From positions 1-32,466 of the forward strand of contig CAIRGO010000002.1 of NCBI GenBank assembly GCA_903878115.1: DNA of 32,466 nt. The letters run 5' to 3'. The DNA is from Akkermansiaceae bacterium (lineage in GTDB: Bacteria; Verrucomicrobiota; Verrucomicrobiia; Verrucomicrobiales; Akkermansiaceae). A model generated the notes under the pieces. That model ran no database searches. It had not been told where the DNA came from and saw nothing but the letters and a program-made list of their open reading frames with translations. Below are positions 1 to 7,744 of the stretch, one piece after another. The translations under genes were made by a program, and so were the position numbers. How positions within the stretch are numbered: position 1 is the stretch's first letter; every line of letters starts with the position of its first letter.

Positions 1-190
1 ACTTTTGTTCGAGTTTTTTCATCTCCACAAGTAATTTCTCGGTCACGGGCTTTGAGTCGGCTCGCAGTTTCGCATTGTATTGCTCTAGTAGATTTTTCAG
101 TTCCGCTGGGATCGACTCTTCCTCTGCGAAGGCAGAGGACAGAGCGAGCATAACAAGAACGATACAACTTTGTTTTAAAAGTTTTTTCAT
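1..190 (-). CDS. Exported protein of unknown function, N-terminal part only (runs off the left edge)
   Basis: Reading the minus strand from the ATG at 190 gives 63 open codons to the window edge. The N-terminus is a classic Sec signal peptide: MKKLLKQ, then a hydrophobic core (CIVLVMLALSS), then a likely signal-peptidase site after SSAFA, followed by EEESIPAEL. The mature part begins as a charged, probably helical segment rich in K, E and L. No family is recognisable from so few residues. It lies 163 bp downstream of the last gene of the polysaccharide operon, in the same direction, with no terminator visible between them, so co-transcription is possible but unproven. Confidence rests on the signal peptide and the open frame; the 3' end is not in the window. 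Confidence 0.6.
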   Translation of the reverse strand, partial: MKKLLKQSCIVLVMLALSSAFAEEESIPAELKNLLEQYNAKLRADSKPVTEKLLVEMKKLEQK

Positions 191-353
191 GGCTATGATG
201 GTTAGATTTCCAAAAAATGTTTGCAGCAAGATGCACTCGATGTTTTCCACGCAAGCGGAGCGTAGTTTGTTGTCAGACCTGCCAGGGTAGATCATTTCTG
301 AGGCAACACGGTGAGCAATTGGCAAATGCTATGCTGTATATACTCGTATTCTA

Positions 354-1121
354 TCAGTTTATTCGATCTTTGATTTGATAATAAAAGTACAGGGGGATAT
401 AAGTTGCGTAGCGCTTCCACAAACGACATGGCTCCATCAACACGCGGTAAAGCCATTCAAGTCCGAGCTTTTGAAATAGGAAAGGAGCGCGTTTCACATG
501 ACCGCCATGGAAGGCAAAAGCTGCGCCGACACTAAAGAATACTGCAGTTGGGAGTTGATAAAGATTTTCTCCAATCCAGAGTTCTTGCTTGGGACATCCC
601 AATCCAACCCATACACAGTGGGCTCCAGATTGCTCGATCAAACCCGTAATTTTTGCATTTTCTTCATCAGGCCATTGGCCAAAGGGGGGGGAATAAATTC
701 CGCCAATTACCACAGCTGGATACTTTTCCCGAAATACGCGACTGACGTCTGCAAGCAATGCCTCGCTCCCACCGAGAAAAAAGTGCACTAGGGGTTGTCC
801 CGATGTGCCTTTGCGGATGATCGTGTCCATCAATTCTGCACCACTGACGCGACCTGATAACTTTTGAGTTGGGTCAACTTGAGCATTGATATCCCAGACC
901 AATGGCATGCCATCAGGACAGACGAAATCAAAACGATGAAATGCAGTTCTGAATCGCTCTTCGTGCCGGGCACGGGTCAATACATGTACGTCCGTAAGCC
1001 CAACCGCATAAGGCCGTGATGCACTGCGGGCATATTGCACTGCCTGTTCTGCCGCCTGCTCAAGCGGCAGTATGCACACAGGTGTGTTTAGTAAGTTGAC
1101 GGTTGGTATTTGTCGATCCAT
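354..1121 (-). CDS. WecG/TagA/CpsF-family (GT26) glycosyltransferase
   Basis: A 255-aa protein of the family that transfers a sugar (ManNAcA in WecG, ManNAc in TagA) from a UDP donor to an undecaprenyl-linked primer at the cytoplasmic face of the membrane. Family blocks are clear: CPDGMPLVW at residues 68-76, RVSGAEL near 91-97, VWVGLGCPKQELW in the middle, and the C-terminal VGAAFAFHGGHVKRAP followed by GLEWLYR and EPCRLWKRY. Length is normal for the family. It is the last gene of the minus-strand polysaccharide operon, 9 bp after gmd. The family does not fix the sugar; a candidate donor here is the acidic UDP-GlcNAc(3NAc)A made by the Wbp enzymes of the same operon, which is inference. Family call very sure, substrate unknown. 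Confidence 0.93.
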   Translation of the reverse strand: MDRQIPTVNLLNTPVCILPLEQAAEQAVQYARSASRPYAVGLTDVHVLTRARHEERFRTAFHRFDFVCPDGMPLVWDINAQVDPTQKLSGRVSGAELMDTIIRKGTSGQPLVHFFLGGSEALLADVSRVFREKYPAVVIGGIYSPPFGQWPDEENAKITGLIEQSGAHCVWVGLGCPKQELWIGENLYQLPTAVFFSVGAAFAFHGGHVKRAPFLFQKLGLEWLYRVLMEPCRLWKRYATYIPLYFYYQIKDRIN

Positions 1122-1130
1122 TGTTAGATC

Positions 1131-2165
1131 TCAACGAATTTCAGGTAAATTCTTGCCTGAAGCTAGGGCGAAGTTTCTTTCATTCTTCGCAAGTTCTAGA
1201 TCTGCATCAGTCATGATTTGCACGAGCTCCTTAAATTTGACTTTTGGTTCCCAGCCGAGTTGTTTTTTTGCCTTTGCTGGATCACCGATGAGCAACTCGA
1301 CTTCCGCGGGACGCTCATAGCGTTTGTCGTAATCAACGTATTTTTCCCAATCGAGTCCGACGTGTTGAAAAGATTCTTGCACAAATTCTCTGACCGAATT
1401 TGTTTGATTGGTTGCCACCACATAGTCGTCGGGAGAATTTTGCTGTAGCATGAGCCACATCATTTCGACATATTCCTTTGCGTATCCCCAATCACGCTTT
1501 GCATCAAGATTTCCTAAAAACAGTTTATCCTGCAAACCCATCTTGATTTTTCCCGCAGCCCGCGTGATTTTTCGAGTCACGAAAGTTTCACCACGCCTCG
1601 GCGACTCATGATTGAACAAAATTCCATTGCTCCCGTGAAGTCCATAGCTTTCACGATAATTCACTGTTAGCCAATAGCCATAGACTTTGGCGCAACCATA
1701 AGGAGAACGTGGCCAAAAGGGCGTAGTCTCGGTCTGCGGAATTTCTTGAACTTTACCGAACATTTCAGAAGAAGACGCCTGATAGTAGCGTACTTTTTCA
1801 ATGATACCCGTTTGATGGATCGCTTCTAGCAATCGTTGCGTGCCTAGTCCGACAATATCACCGGTATATTCAGGCGCGTCAAAACTCACTCGAACATGGC
1901 TCTGTGCTCCTAAATTGTAAATTTCATCTGGTTCGATTTCATGCAACAATTTTGCGAGATTTGTTCCATCGGCAAGATCTCCGTAATGCAAAAATAAGCG
2001 AGTTCCGTCTTGATGAGGATCGCGGTAAATATGGTCGATACGATCCGTATTAAAAGTAGAGGCTCGACGTATAATCCCATGGACCTCGTACCCCTTTTCC
2101 AAGAGTAACTCTGTGAGATAGGAACCATCTTGGCCTGTGATGCCTGTGATTAATGCTTTTTTCAT
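1131..2165 (-). CDS. gmd: GDP-mannose 4,6-dehydratase
   Basis: Converts GDP-D-mannose to GDP-4-keto-6-deoxy-D-mannose, the first step to GDP-L-fucose, in the cytoplasm. It is an extended SDR enzyme of 344 aa: NADP-binding [11 protein letters not shown] at residues 7-17, SSSEMFGK at 131-138, the catalytic YGCAK (Y156, K160), and the Gmd-typical [16 protein letters not shown]. The ATG at 2165 is preferred because it places [14 protein letters not shown] at the N-terminus as in other Gmd proteins; an in-frame upstream start at 2189 would run back into the preceding gene. Only 4 bp separate it from the nucleotidyltransferase of module A, which lies between gmd and its pathway partner fcl, normally its neighbour. 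Confidence 0.96.
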   Translation of the reverse strand: MKKALITGITGQDGSYLTELLLEKGYEVHGIIRRASTFNTDRIDHIYRDPHQDGTRLFLHYGDLADGTNLAKLLHEIEPDEIYNLGAQSHVRVSFDAPEYTGDIVGLGTQRLLEAIHQTGIIEKVRYYQASSSEMFGKVQEIPQTETTPFWPRSPYGCAKVYGYWLTVNYRESYGLHGSNGILFNHESPRRGETFVTRKITRAAGKIKMGLQDKLFLGNLDAKRDWGYAKEYVEMMWLMLQQNSPDDYVVATNQTNSVREFVQESFQHVGLDWEKYVDYDKRYERPAEVELLIGDPAKAKKQLGWEPKVKFKELVQIMTDADLELAKNERNFALASGKNLPEIR

Positions 2166-2169
2166 ATTT

Positions 2170-2736
2170 TTAGTTTTGATCGAGAGCAACGACTACTTCG
2201 CTCCATGACTTGGTCAAATTGAGTTCCAATGCTGCTTCGGAAATCATAGCCATGTCCACTTGCTGCATGCGGCAGACTGCGACAATGTCTCTGATATGCT
2301 TGCCGTGTCCGCCTTCTTGATAGAAAGCCAGCTTATGTATGATCACATATTCAGGAGGCGCGACACTGATGGTTATGCCATCTTTGAAAAGTCGAATTTT
2401 TCGTTGTAATGCCCAAGCTAAGTAGGGATGATTTTTGGAAGGATAAATATCAGCTTTCATCCCTGAATCATGATGAATGATGTTGAAATGTCCGCGAATG
2501 CCTCGCTTGCATTCGATCTGAATCACATCGAGCGGTGGGAGATAATAGCTTTCCTCGGGAAAAATCGTTGGCAGCAACAAAATCTGAGCTGGATTGAGAA
2601 ATAAGGCAATGTCGATGTCAGCAGTGAAACGAGGTTCACCCAAAAGCGAGGTAGCAACGGAACCAGAGACGAGATACTCAAATCCCTCCTCCTCCAGGGG
2701 TGCGATAAAACAGCTAATGAGGTCAGGTGGTAGCAT
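2170..2736 (-). CDS. MNT/AbiEii-like nucleotidyltransferase-fold protein (module A)
   Basis: A 188-aa protein with the nucleotidyltransferase core: GS at residues 25-26 followed by TADIDIAL (D40, D42), a third acidic residue in KADIY (D96), and a C-terminal [10 protein letters not shown]...KHIRD block like that of AbiEii/MNT-type toxins. Active-site residues look intact. It is a full-length paralogue of the protein at 13275-13841, which has the same length and matching blocks such as IFPEE, YLPP and APPEYVI. The ATG at 2736 was chosen over an upstream start at 2811 because it matches the paralogue and overlaps the stop of the small upstream gene by 14 bp, suggesting translational coupling. 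Likely the enzymatic half of a toxin-antitoxin-like pair; the target (tRNA, protein or other) cannot be read from sequence. Confidence 0.85.
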   Translation of the reverse strand: MLPPDLISCFIAPLEEEGFEYLVSGSVATSLLGEPRFTADIDIALFLNPAQILLLPTIFPEESYYLPPLDVIQIECKRGIRGHFNIIHHDSGMKADIYPSKNHPYLAWALQRKIRLFKDGITISVAPPEYVIIHKLAFYQEGGHGKHIRDIVAVCRMQQVDMAMISEAALELNLTKSWSEVVVALDQN

Positions 2737-2941
2737 GAAGAAAAATGTGGGCAAGTTCGCGTTTGACCTGTTCTTCGGTCCACTCGGGATGCTGATGCTT
2801 GAGCATCGCATATTTCATTTCACGTGCTTGGCGTTGGATACTGCAGAACAGTTCACATTTTTCTTGGAGGCTCATTTTTTTCCAAATCTCCATTTGTGCG
2901 GGATCTGGTAAATCATGGGATGAATGTGAGATTTTTTGCAT
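2723..2941 (-). CDS. Small helical partner of the module A nucleotidyltransferase (putative antitoxin)
   Basis: A 72-aa, probably all-helical protein. Its C-terminal half carries SLQEK, then AREMKYAMLKHQHPEWTEEQ, then a basic/acidic helix. The same pattern (SLxEK or TLxEK ... A..xK..ML[KR]..HP[DE]WTExQ) recurs in the small gene at 13834-14043, which also precedes a homologous nucleotidyltransferase. The shape resembles short proteins often annotated as Rv0078B-related antitoxins encoded beside nucleotidyltransferase toxins; that link is from memory and was not tested. It starts 24 bp after fcl ends and its stop overlaps the start of the nucleotidyltransferase by 14 bp. Existence is supported by the conserved pairing; the antitoxin role is inference. 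Confidence 0.75.
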   Translation of the reverse strand: MQKISHSSHDLPDPAQMEIWKKMSLQEKCELFCSIQRQAREMKYAMLKHQHPEWTEEQVKRELAHIFLHATT

Positions 2942-2965
2942 TATTATTCGGCATGCCAGTGCGTT

Positions 2966-3913
2966 TCACCCAACCCTTGCGCTACCATCTTGCAAAGACG
3001 AGAGGAAATCAGAATAAGCGGCTTTGAGCCCCTCTTGCAGCGATATTTGCGTGCGCCAACCAGAGGAGAGAATGAGTTGAGTGTCTAGGAATTTACGCGG
3101 ACAACCATCAGGTTTTGTCAAATCATTGACAATTTTGCCATCATATCCGACAGCTTTCGCTACCATTTGCGCAAGATTGGCGATACTAATTTCCTTGCCA
3201 GAGCCAACATTGATCCAATCGGGTGGATTTTCTAATTCTAACAAGTGGAAGCAAGCTTCGGCAAGATCGTCACAATGGAGGAATTCACGCAAGGGGGTTC
3301 CTGTTCCCCACATCGCGATCTCTTGATCACCATGTAGTTTTGCCTCATGAAAACGACGAATGAGCGCAGGGATAACATGGCTATTTTCCGCATGATAATT
3401 ATCGCCTGGACCATACAAATTGGTGGGCATGGCTGAATGATAGAGCAAGCCATACTGTTGACGATAAAACTGACACATTTTAAGACCCGAGATTTTTGCA
3501 ATCGCATAGGCCTCATTCGTAGGTTCAAGAGCGGCAGTATTCAATGCCTGCTCACGCACAGGTTGCTCAGCAAATTTAGGATAAATGCAAGAGCTACCTA
3601 AAAACAATAGACGTTTAACACCTGCACGTCGCGAACCTTCGATGAGATTGATTTCCAATGACAGATTGTCATAAATAAATTCTGCTGGATACTGTGAATT
3701 CGCCCAAATACCTCCCACTTTCGCGGCAGCAATGATCACACAATCTGGCTGATGTTTTTCCAAGTAGGAAAACACAGCCTGCTGATCCCGTAAATCAAGT
3801 TCATTACGATCGACCGTGATGATATTTTGATAGCCTCGCTGTTCCGCAGAACGCACCAGAGCCTTGCCAACCATACCTTTATGGCCACAGATAAATAATT
3901 TTTCTGATGTCAT
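2966..3913 (-). CDS. fcl: GDP-L-fucose synthase (GDP-4-keto-6-deoxymannose epimerase/reductase)
   Basis: Performs the 3,5-epimerisation and NADPH-dependent 4-reduction that turn the Gmd product into GDP-L-fucose. The protein is 315 aa: ICGHKGMVGKALVR at residues 8-21 binds NADP, AAAKVGGIWANS is typical of the family, GSSCIYP lies at 106-112, and the catalytic pair is Y136/K140 in YAIAK. The PTNLYGPGDNY and ENSHVIPALIRRFHEA blocks are also classic Fcl. The ATG at 3913 is chosen because it forms an ATGA overlap with the stop of the upstream glycosyltransferase; an upstream frame-open start at 3952 would add 13 unrelated residues. Module A separates it from gmd. Confidence 0.96.
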   Translation of the reverse strand: MTSEKLFICGHKGMVGKALVRSAEQRGYQNIITVDRNELDLRDQQAVFSYLEKHQPDCVIIAAAKVGGIWANSQYPAEFIYDNLSLEINLIEGSRRAGVKRLLFLGSSCIYPKFAEQPVREQALNTAALEPTNEAYAIAKISGLKMCQFYRQQYGLLYHSAMPTNLYGPGDNYHAENSHVIPALIRRFHEAKLHGDQEIAMWGTGTPLREFLHCDDLAEACFHLLELENPPDWINVGSGKEISIANLAQMVAKAVGYDGKIVNDLTKPDGCPRKFLDTQLILSSGWRTQISLQEGLKAAYSDFLSSLQDGSARVG

Positions 3914-5031
3914 GAAAATTTTTCTGTCATTTCGTTGATTTGATGATGCCATGCTTCTGCAAATACATGATCTGTAAAGTAAGCCTCATAGCGTCTCCGC
4001 GCAGCAAGACCCATGTCGGCGAGCTTGCTTCGATCTACTAACATTTCTCGTAATGCAGCACATAGAGATTCTGTGTTGGCTGGCTCACAAAAAACACCTT
4101 CTATACCCTCGCGCACCGCCTCACGAGTCGCCCCCACATCAGTTACGATTGAAGGAACTCCATAAGACATTGCGTCTAACAACGCCAGCGGAAATGCTTC
4201 CGTCCAAGAGGGAAGGCAAAAAATGTCGGCTTTTAGTAGAAGCTCCGATTTTTCCAATCCATACGCGGGTCCTTGATAGCAAATTCGTTCCGGAAACTTG
4301 CCAAGATCAAACTTCGCTTTCACTTCAGTTTCGATTTCATTGATGCCAATATTACCGCGAAACAGAAAGCGAACATCGGAAAACTCTGCGCACAGTATTT
4401 CTGCGGCATCGAACAATTCGCGCCAGCCTTTTTCTTGATCAATCACAGAAATGAACAGTGCATTAATTTCGTGATTCATTCCTGGCACTGCCTGTCGTGT
4501 CAAACAGCCGGCCGTATCTGAAATCCCATTCGCAATTTCTCTAATCGGCTTACTCTTCGTCCATGCTGGCCAAGTTCGTGAAAGTGATGGCGCGCAGGCA
4601 ACCCAACCTTCGATCGAACGCACTAAGAAGCGAGCGATTTCCTTGAACCAGAGCGGACGATTCTCTAGGTCTAGTCGATTCGGGTCCATGTGCACCCACA
4701 CCAGCACACGACAACCTAGAATCCACCGTGCAAAGAAAACCAAAGCACAGTCTTTTAGAAATGGTCCGGGAAAAAAGGCAAATGTAGTGATCAGTAGGCG
4801 CGCATTTTTATCGCAGACTAACCTTTGAAGCTCTAACAAGTATTGCCAGAATCTAGCGATTTTACCAAACGAAAACCCACGTAGTTTTGCGCGATCTTCA
4901 TCATACACTGCATTGATTGGATGAATGACAACATCATTCCACGAACGGCTTTGATTCAACAATACATTTGCCATCATCGCTTGACCATGAATGACAGGAT
5001 TGATGTGCGTGAATAAAATGGCGTTTTTCAC
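3910..5031 (-). CDS. GT4-type (GT-B fold) glycosyltransferase, group 1
   Basis: A cytoplasmic or membrane-associated glycosyltransferase of about 373 aa that probably adds one sugar of the repeat unit. The C-terminal half shows the Glycos_transf_1 signature: FISVIDQEKGWRELFDA, LLKADIFCLPS, then WTEAFPLALLDAMSYG, which is the EX7E donor-binding motif with Asp in place of the last Glu. The N-terminal half begins with NAILFTHINPVIHGQA, the usual first strand and Gly-rich loop. I take the GTG at 5031 as the start because it places this strand at the N-terminus; the longer frame from 5112 would overlap the end of wbpE. The 3' end overlaps fcl by 4 bp (ATGA). Acceptor and donor are not deducible; it is one of only two glycosyltransferases in the operon. 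Confidence 0.88.
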   Translation of the reverse strand: MKNAILFTHINPVIHGQAMMANVLLNQSRSWNDVVIHPINAVYDEDRAKLRGFSFGKIARFWQYLLELQRLVCDKNARLLITTFAFFPGPFLKDCALVFFARWILGCRVLVWVHMDPNRLDLENRPLWFKEIARFLVRSIEGWVACAPSLSRTWPAWTKSKPIREIANGISDTAGCLTRQAVPGMNHEINALFISVIDQEKGWRELFDAAEILCAEFSDVRFLFRGNIGINEIETEVKAKFDLGKFPERICYQGPAYGLEKSELLLKADIFCLPSWTEAFPLALLDAMSYGVPSIVTDVGATREAVREGIEGVFCEPANTESLCAALREMLVDRSKLADMGLAARRRYEAYFTDHVFAEAWHHQINEMTEKFS

Positions 5032-5062
5032 AACTGCGGAATGCCGAGCAAGACTTCGATGA

Positions 5063-6157
5063 CTAGGCCAACACGGCTTTGAACGCGTCGCACACTTGTT
5101 GCACTTCTGCATCAGCGAGATACGGATTCATCGGCAGGCTTAGGCCGTGACTGGCTACGCGCTCGGCGATAGGAAAATCACCTATTTGATGACCCAGATA
5201 CGCAAATACGGGTTGTAGGTGCAAGGGAACAGCGTAGTAACTGACGCTTGGCACGCCGGCCTTGGCCAGTGAGGCACTTAATTCATCGCGCTGTGGATGG
5301 AGAATCGTGTATTGCGCATAGACGCTGGTATTTCCGGGAGCGAGTCGCGGGATTTCCACTCCGAGAGGCGCTAGAGCAGCATTGTAGCGTTCTGCGACCA
5401 GTTGACGTTTGATGATTTCATCAGGAAAAATTTCCAATTTTTCTAACAAAATTGCCGCTTGCAGAGTATCGAGGCGGCCATTGATTCCGACGATAGGATG
5501 GTGGTGTTTTTTCGCCTGACCATGAACCCTAATTTGGCGCATGATGCCGGCTAAATGATCATCGTCTGTAAATAATGCACCGCCATCGCCATAACAGCCG
5601 AGAGGTTTCGAGGGGAAAAATGATGTGCTGCCGATAACAGATAATGCACAAGATTGTTTGCCGTAATGAGTAGACCCGAAGGACTGAGCCGCGTCCTCAA
5701 TAACAGGAAGATTGTATTTTGTAGCAATGGCATTGATCGCAGTCATGTCTGCGGTTTGCCCGTATATGCCGACGGGCATGATGGCTTTTGTTTTGGGAGT
5801 AATGGCAGCTTCCAACTGACTAGCGTCCATATTATAGGACACTGGGTCAATATCGACAAATACAGGAGTCGCATGAATCAGCGCAATCATTTCTGCGGTA
5901 GAAATCCATGTATAAGGAACTGTAATAACCTCGTCACCAGGCCCGATGCCCAATGCCATGAGGGCGATGAGCAAGGTATCTGTGCCACTAGCAGCTCCAA
6001 TGCAATGCTTTACCCCCACGTAGTCCGCAAGGCGTTTTTCTAACTCTTCTACTTCAGGCCCCATGATGTAGGCTCCGTGTTCGAGGACAGTTGCGATGCG
6101 ACGATCAATTTTTTCGCGAATGCGTTTCTGTTGTGATTTTAGGTCGATGAATTCCAT
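5063..6157 (-). CDS. wbpE: UDP-2-acetamido-2-deoxy-3-oxo-glucuronate aminotransferase (WbpE type)
   Basis: PLP-dependent DegT/DnrJ/EryC1 sugar aminotransferase that aminates C3 of the 3-keto sugar made by WbpB, using glutamate. The 364-aa protein begins MEFIDLKSQQ and carries GAASGTDTL, IPV-type strand IMPVGIYGQ, VIEDAAQSFG and STSFFPSKPLGCYGDGGA with the PLP lysine at residue 184. The last block matches Pseudomonas WbpE closely, as far as I recall its sequence. An open frame continues upstream to 6214, but the extra residues are encoded by the heptamer repeat, so the ATG at 6157 is preferred. It lies 59 bp after wbpD and 31 bp before the GT4 gene. Together with wbpA, wbpB and wbpD it completes the route to UDP-GlcNAc(3NAc)A. 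Confidence 0.94.
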   Translation of the reverse strand: MEFIDLKSQQKRIREKIDRRIATVLEHGAYIMGPEVEELEKRLADYVGVKHCIGAASGTDTLLIALMALGIGPGDEVITVPYTWISTAEMIALIHATPVFVDIDPVSYNMDASQLEAAITPKTKAIMPVGIYGQTADMTAINAIATKYNLPVIEDAAQSFGSTHYGKQSCALSVIGSTSFFPSKPLGCYGDGGALFTDDDHLAGIMRQIRVHGQAKKHHHPIVGINGRLDTLQAAILLEKLEIFPDEIIKRQLVAERYNAALAPLGVEIPRLAPGNTSVYAQYTILHPQRDELSASLAKAGVPSVSYYAVPLHLQPVFAYLGHQIGDFPIAERVASHGLSLPMNPYLADAEVQQVCDAFKAVLA

Positions 6158-6164
6158 GGTATTT

Positions 6165-6199
6165 GTATAGTGTTTAGTGACCAGTGAGCAGTGATCAGT
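6165..6199. repeat. Five imperfect 7-bp tandem repeats before wbpE
   Basis: On the plus strand five consecutive heptamers read GTATAGT, GTTTAGT, GACCAGT, GAGCAGT and GATCAGT, giving a consensus G-N-N-(C/T)-A-G-T. Seen from the wbpE direction they read ACTGATC, ACTGCTC, ACTGGTC and so on. The array fills most of the 59-bp gap between wbpD and wbpE and ends 7 bp from the wbpE start codon. Similar ACTG-type heptamer arrays occur in intergenic DNA of other bacteria; here the function is unknown. The array is seen directly; its number of copies may vary between strains. Confidence 0.75.
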
Positions 6200-6216
6200 T
6201 TTTGATAGGGTCAAAA

Positions 6217-6852
6217 TTATTTGAACTGATCATACGTTTTTTCACCTAGGGTGAGGTTCTCAGGTAAAGGAGCTTCCTCATCGAGATCGAGGCAACGGAC
6301 TTGATTGTTTTCTAACTGGTAGCGGAATGCCGATTCGGGGCAAATTGCCTGACCTGAATCGTCGAAGTGCAAAAGATGACCGTGTCGGCTCATCCAGCCT
6401 TTTTGTCTGCCAGGCACACCCATGATAAAACCGTAATCGGGCACATCTTTGGCAACTACGGCTCCTGCAGCAACGAAAGAATACCGGCCAAGTACAATTC
6501 CACAGACAATGGTAGCATTGGCACCAATCGTAGTGCCTCGTCGAATCAGAGTGGTTTCATATAGACTATGACGTTTTACCTGACTGCGCGGGTTGGTAAC
6601 ATTAGTGAGCACACAGGAAGGACCAAGAAAAACATCGTCCTCGATCGTAGTGCCCGTATAGATCGCGACGTTATTTTGCACTTTTACGTTAGATCCAATG
6701 ACGACATCGTTGGCGACCATGGTGTTTTGACCAAAAATGCAACGTTCCCCGATTACTGCACCAGAACAAATGTGGGCAAAATGCCAAATTTTTGTACCAT
6801 CGCCGATGCTTACATTGTCGTCGATAATGGCGGTGGAATGAACTTGGAACAT
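6217..6852 (-). CDS. wbpD: UDP-2-acetamido-3-amino-2,3-dideoxy-glucuronate N-acetyltransferase (WbpD/WlbB type)
   Basis: Acetyl-CoA-dependent N-acetyltransferase acting on the 3-amino group added by WbpE, giving UDP-GlcNAc(3NAc)A. The 211-aa protein is a left-handed beta-helix: residues about 7-150 are hexapeptide repeats (for example IGDGTKIWHFAHICSGAVIG, VQNNVAIYTGTTIEDDVFLG, IGANATIVCGIVLG), ending in FVAAGAVVAKDVPDYGFIMG. The block GPSCVLTNVTNPRS is typical of the WbpD/WlbB subgroup. A C-terminal tail with PESAFRYQL follows, often found in this subgroup. It follows the module C partner gene (30 bp gap) and precedes wbpE by 59 bp. Confidence 0.92.
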   Translation of the reverse strand: MFQVHSTAIIDDNVSIGDGTKIWHFAHICSGAVIGERCIFGQNTMVANDVVIGSNVKVQNNVAIYTGTTIEDDVFLGPSCVLTNVTNPRSQVKRHSLYETTLIRRGTTIGANATIVCGIVLGRYSFVAAGAVVAKDVPDYGFIMGVPGRQKGWMSRHGHLLHFDDSGQAICPESAFRYQLENNQVRCLDLDEEAPLPENLTLGEKTYDQFK

Positions 6853-6882
6853 GATTTCTTAGATTACAGTGATTTAATATAT

Positions 6883-7206
6883 TTACACAACAGTATGCTT
6901 ATTGTGACGACTGAAACGATGATCTAGTGCGTTTTCAAATTTTGTCATTCTCCCATTGTAAGCACGATACTGTGTATATGGGTCGTCATATTGTTTTGCT
7001 AACATCGCATATAGTTGAAGTTCGGCCTCTGCTGGCAACTCTGTATCTTGACAGTGCAATATCCCATATTTTCTGAGCCGATTGGATACGATTGCTACGA
7101 GAAGACTTTCGACAGTGATGCGTTTCGCTAGAAAATCATGGAGCCCTGGACGAATCAGTTCTTCGCCGGGTAGATTATTCAGCAAATTGTCACACTTAAT
7201 GTTCAT
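6883..7206 (-). CDS. Conserved partner of the module C nucleotidyltransferase, function unknown
   Basis: A 107-aa protein, probably mostly helical, with LPGEELIRPGLHDF near residues 13-26, SLLVAIVSNRLRKYGI at about 34-49 and a C-terminal YTQYRAYNGRMTKFENAL. I recall the general pattern (LPG..L...GL.D, a helix ending in RLR, then YN..I+RL.SFE.A) from small proteins encoded right beside DUF6036-type nucleotidyltransferases, but cannot check it here. Its ATG at 7206 lies inside the end of the nucleotidyltransferase gene (11-bp overlap), which suggests coupled translation. In contrast to modules A and B, the partner comes second. An antitoxin or accessory role is inference. Confidence 0.72.
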   Translation of the reverse strand: MNIKCDNLLNNLPGEELIRPGLHDFLAKRITVESLLVAIVSNRLRKYGILHCQDTELPAEAELQLYAMLAKQYDDPYTQYRAYNGRMTKFENALDHRFSRHNKHTVV

Positions 7207-7729
7207 CAGAGTTACAAAACGTATTTACTCTATCTATCAGAGCTTCTTGATCTAAAGCAGGATACTTCTCTAGCTGAGGAACCACCTCCTGAAATAGCTC
7301 GCGTAGTCGAGCACGTGTGATCAACTGAGATTGAATCATACCATTTACATCAATCAAATCCCTCGGATGCCCTCTAGAGATTTTTGCTAATGCTTGAGAG
7401 AAAAAATCAAAGTGATAGAAATTGACATTTTTTATACCCGCAATCCAGATACTGCGAGTTTGCCAACCAGGTAGCGCAGGCACAAACTGATCAGGACTAG
7501 CTAATTCTAAATTGACTTCTAATCGATTCTTCAAGTTCTGAAGAGTTTTATAAAAGCCATCTGGTTCTGGATCAGCTTTCATGTCGATATCGATAGTGCT
7601 AGAGCGCCAGCCATACATCACGGCACAGGCACCTCCAGTAAGATAGATGCTGCCCACACCCTTGGACTCCCGAAGAAACTCTTCGATGAATGATTTTAAT
7701 TTAGATTGATCTAGCGGCACCTTAGACAT
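7196..7729 (-). CDS. DUF6036-like nucleotidyltransferase-fold protein (module C)
   Basis: A 177-aa nucleotidyltransferase-fold protein. The core is YLTGGACAVMYGWRSSTIDI with GG at residues 32-33 and D47/D49, then ELASPDQFVPALPGWQ, then FYHFDFFSQALAKISRGH with the likely third acidic residue D108, and RDLIDV. These blocks fit the DUF6036 group and differ from modules A and B, although the fold signature is the same. The active-site carboxylates are present. It starts 15 bp after wbpB ends and overlaps the downstream partner by 11 bp, sitting between wbpB and wbpD of one biosynthetic route. A toxin-like or regulatory role is possible; the substrate is unknown. Confidence 0.82.
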   Translation of the reverse strand: MSKVPLDQSKLKSFIEEFLRESKGVGSIYLTGGACAVMYGWRSSTIDIDMKADPEPDGFYKTLQNLKNRLEVNLELASPDQFVPALPGWQTRSIWIAGIKNVNFYHFDFFSQALAKISRGHPRDLIDVNGMIQSQLITRARLRELFQEVVPQLEKYPALDQEALIDRVNTFCNSDEH

Positions 7730-7744
7730 GAGAAAAACTTAAAA

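Noticed and set aside
75-290. Plus-strand 71-codon frame at the left edge
   Set aside because: It lies opposite a minus-strand frame with a textbook signal peptide and shows no protein-like pattern itself.
5654-6043. Plus-strand frame of 129 codons
   Set aside because: Antisense to wbpE, with no domain and odd composition.
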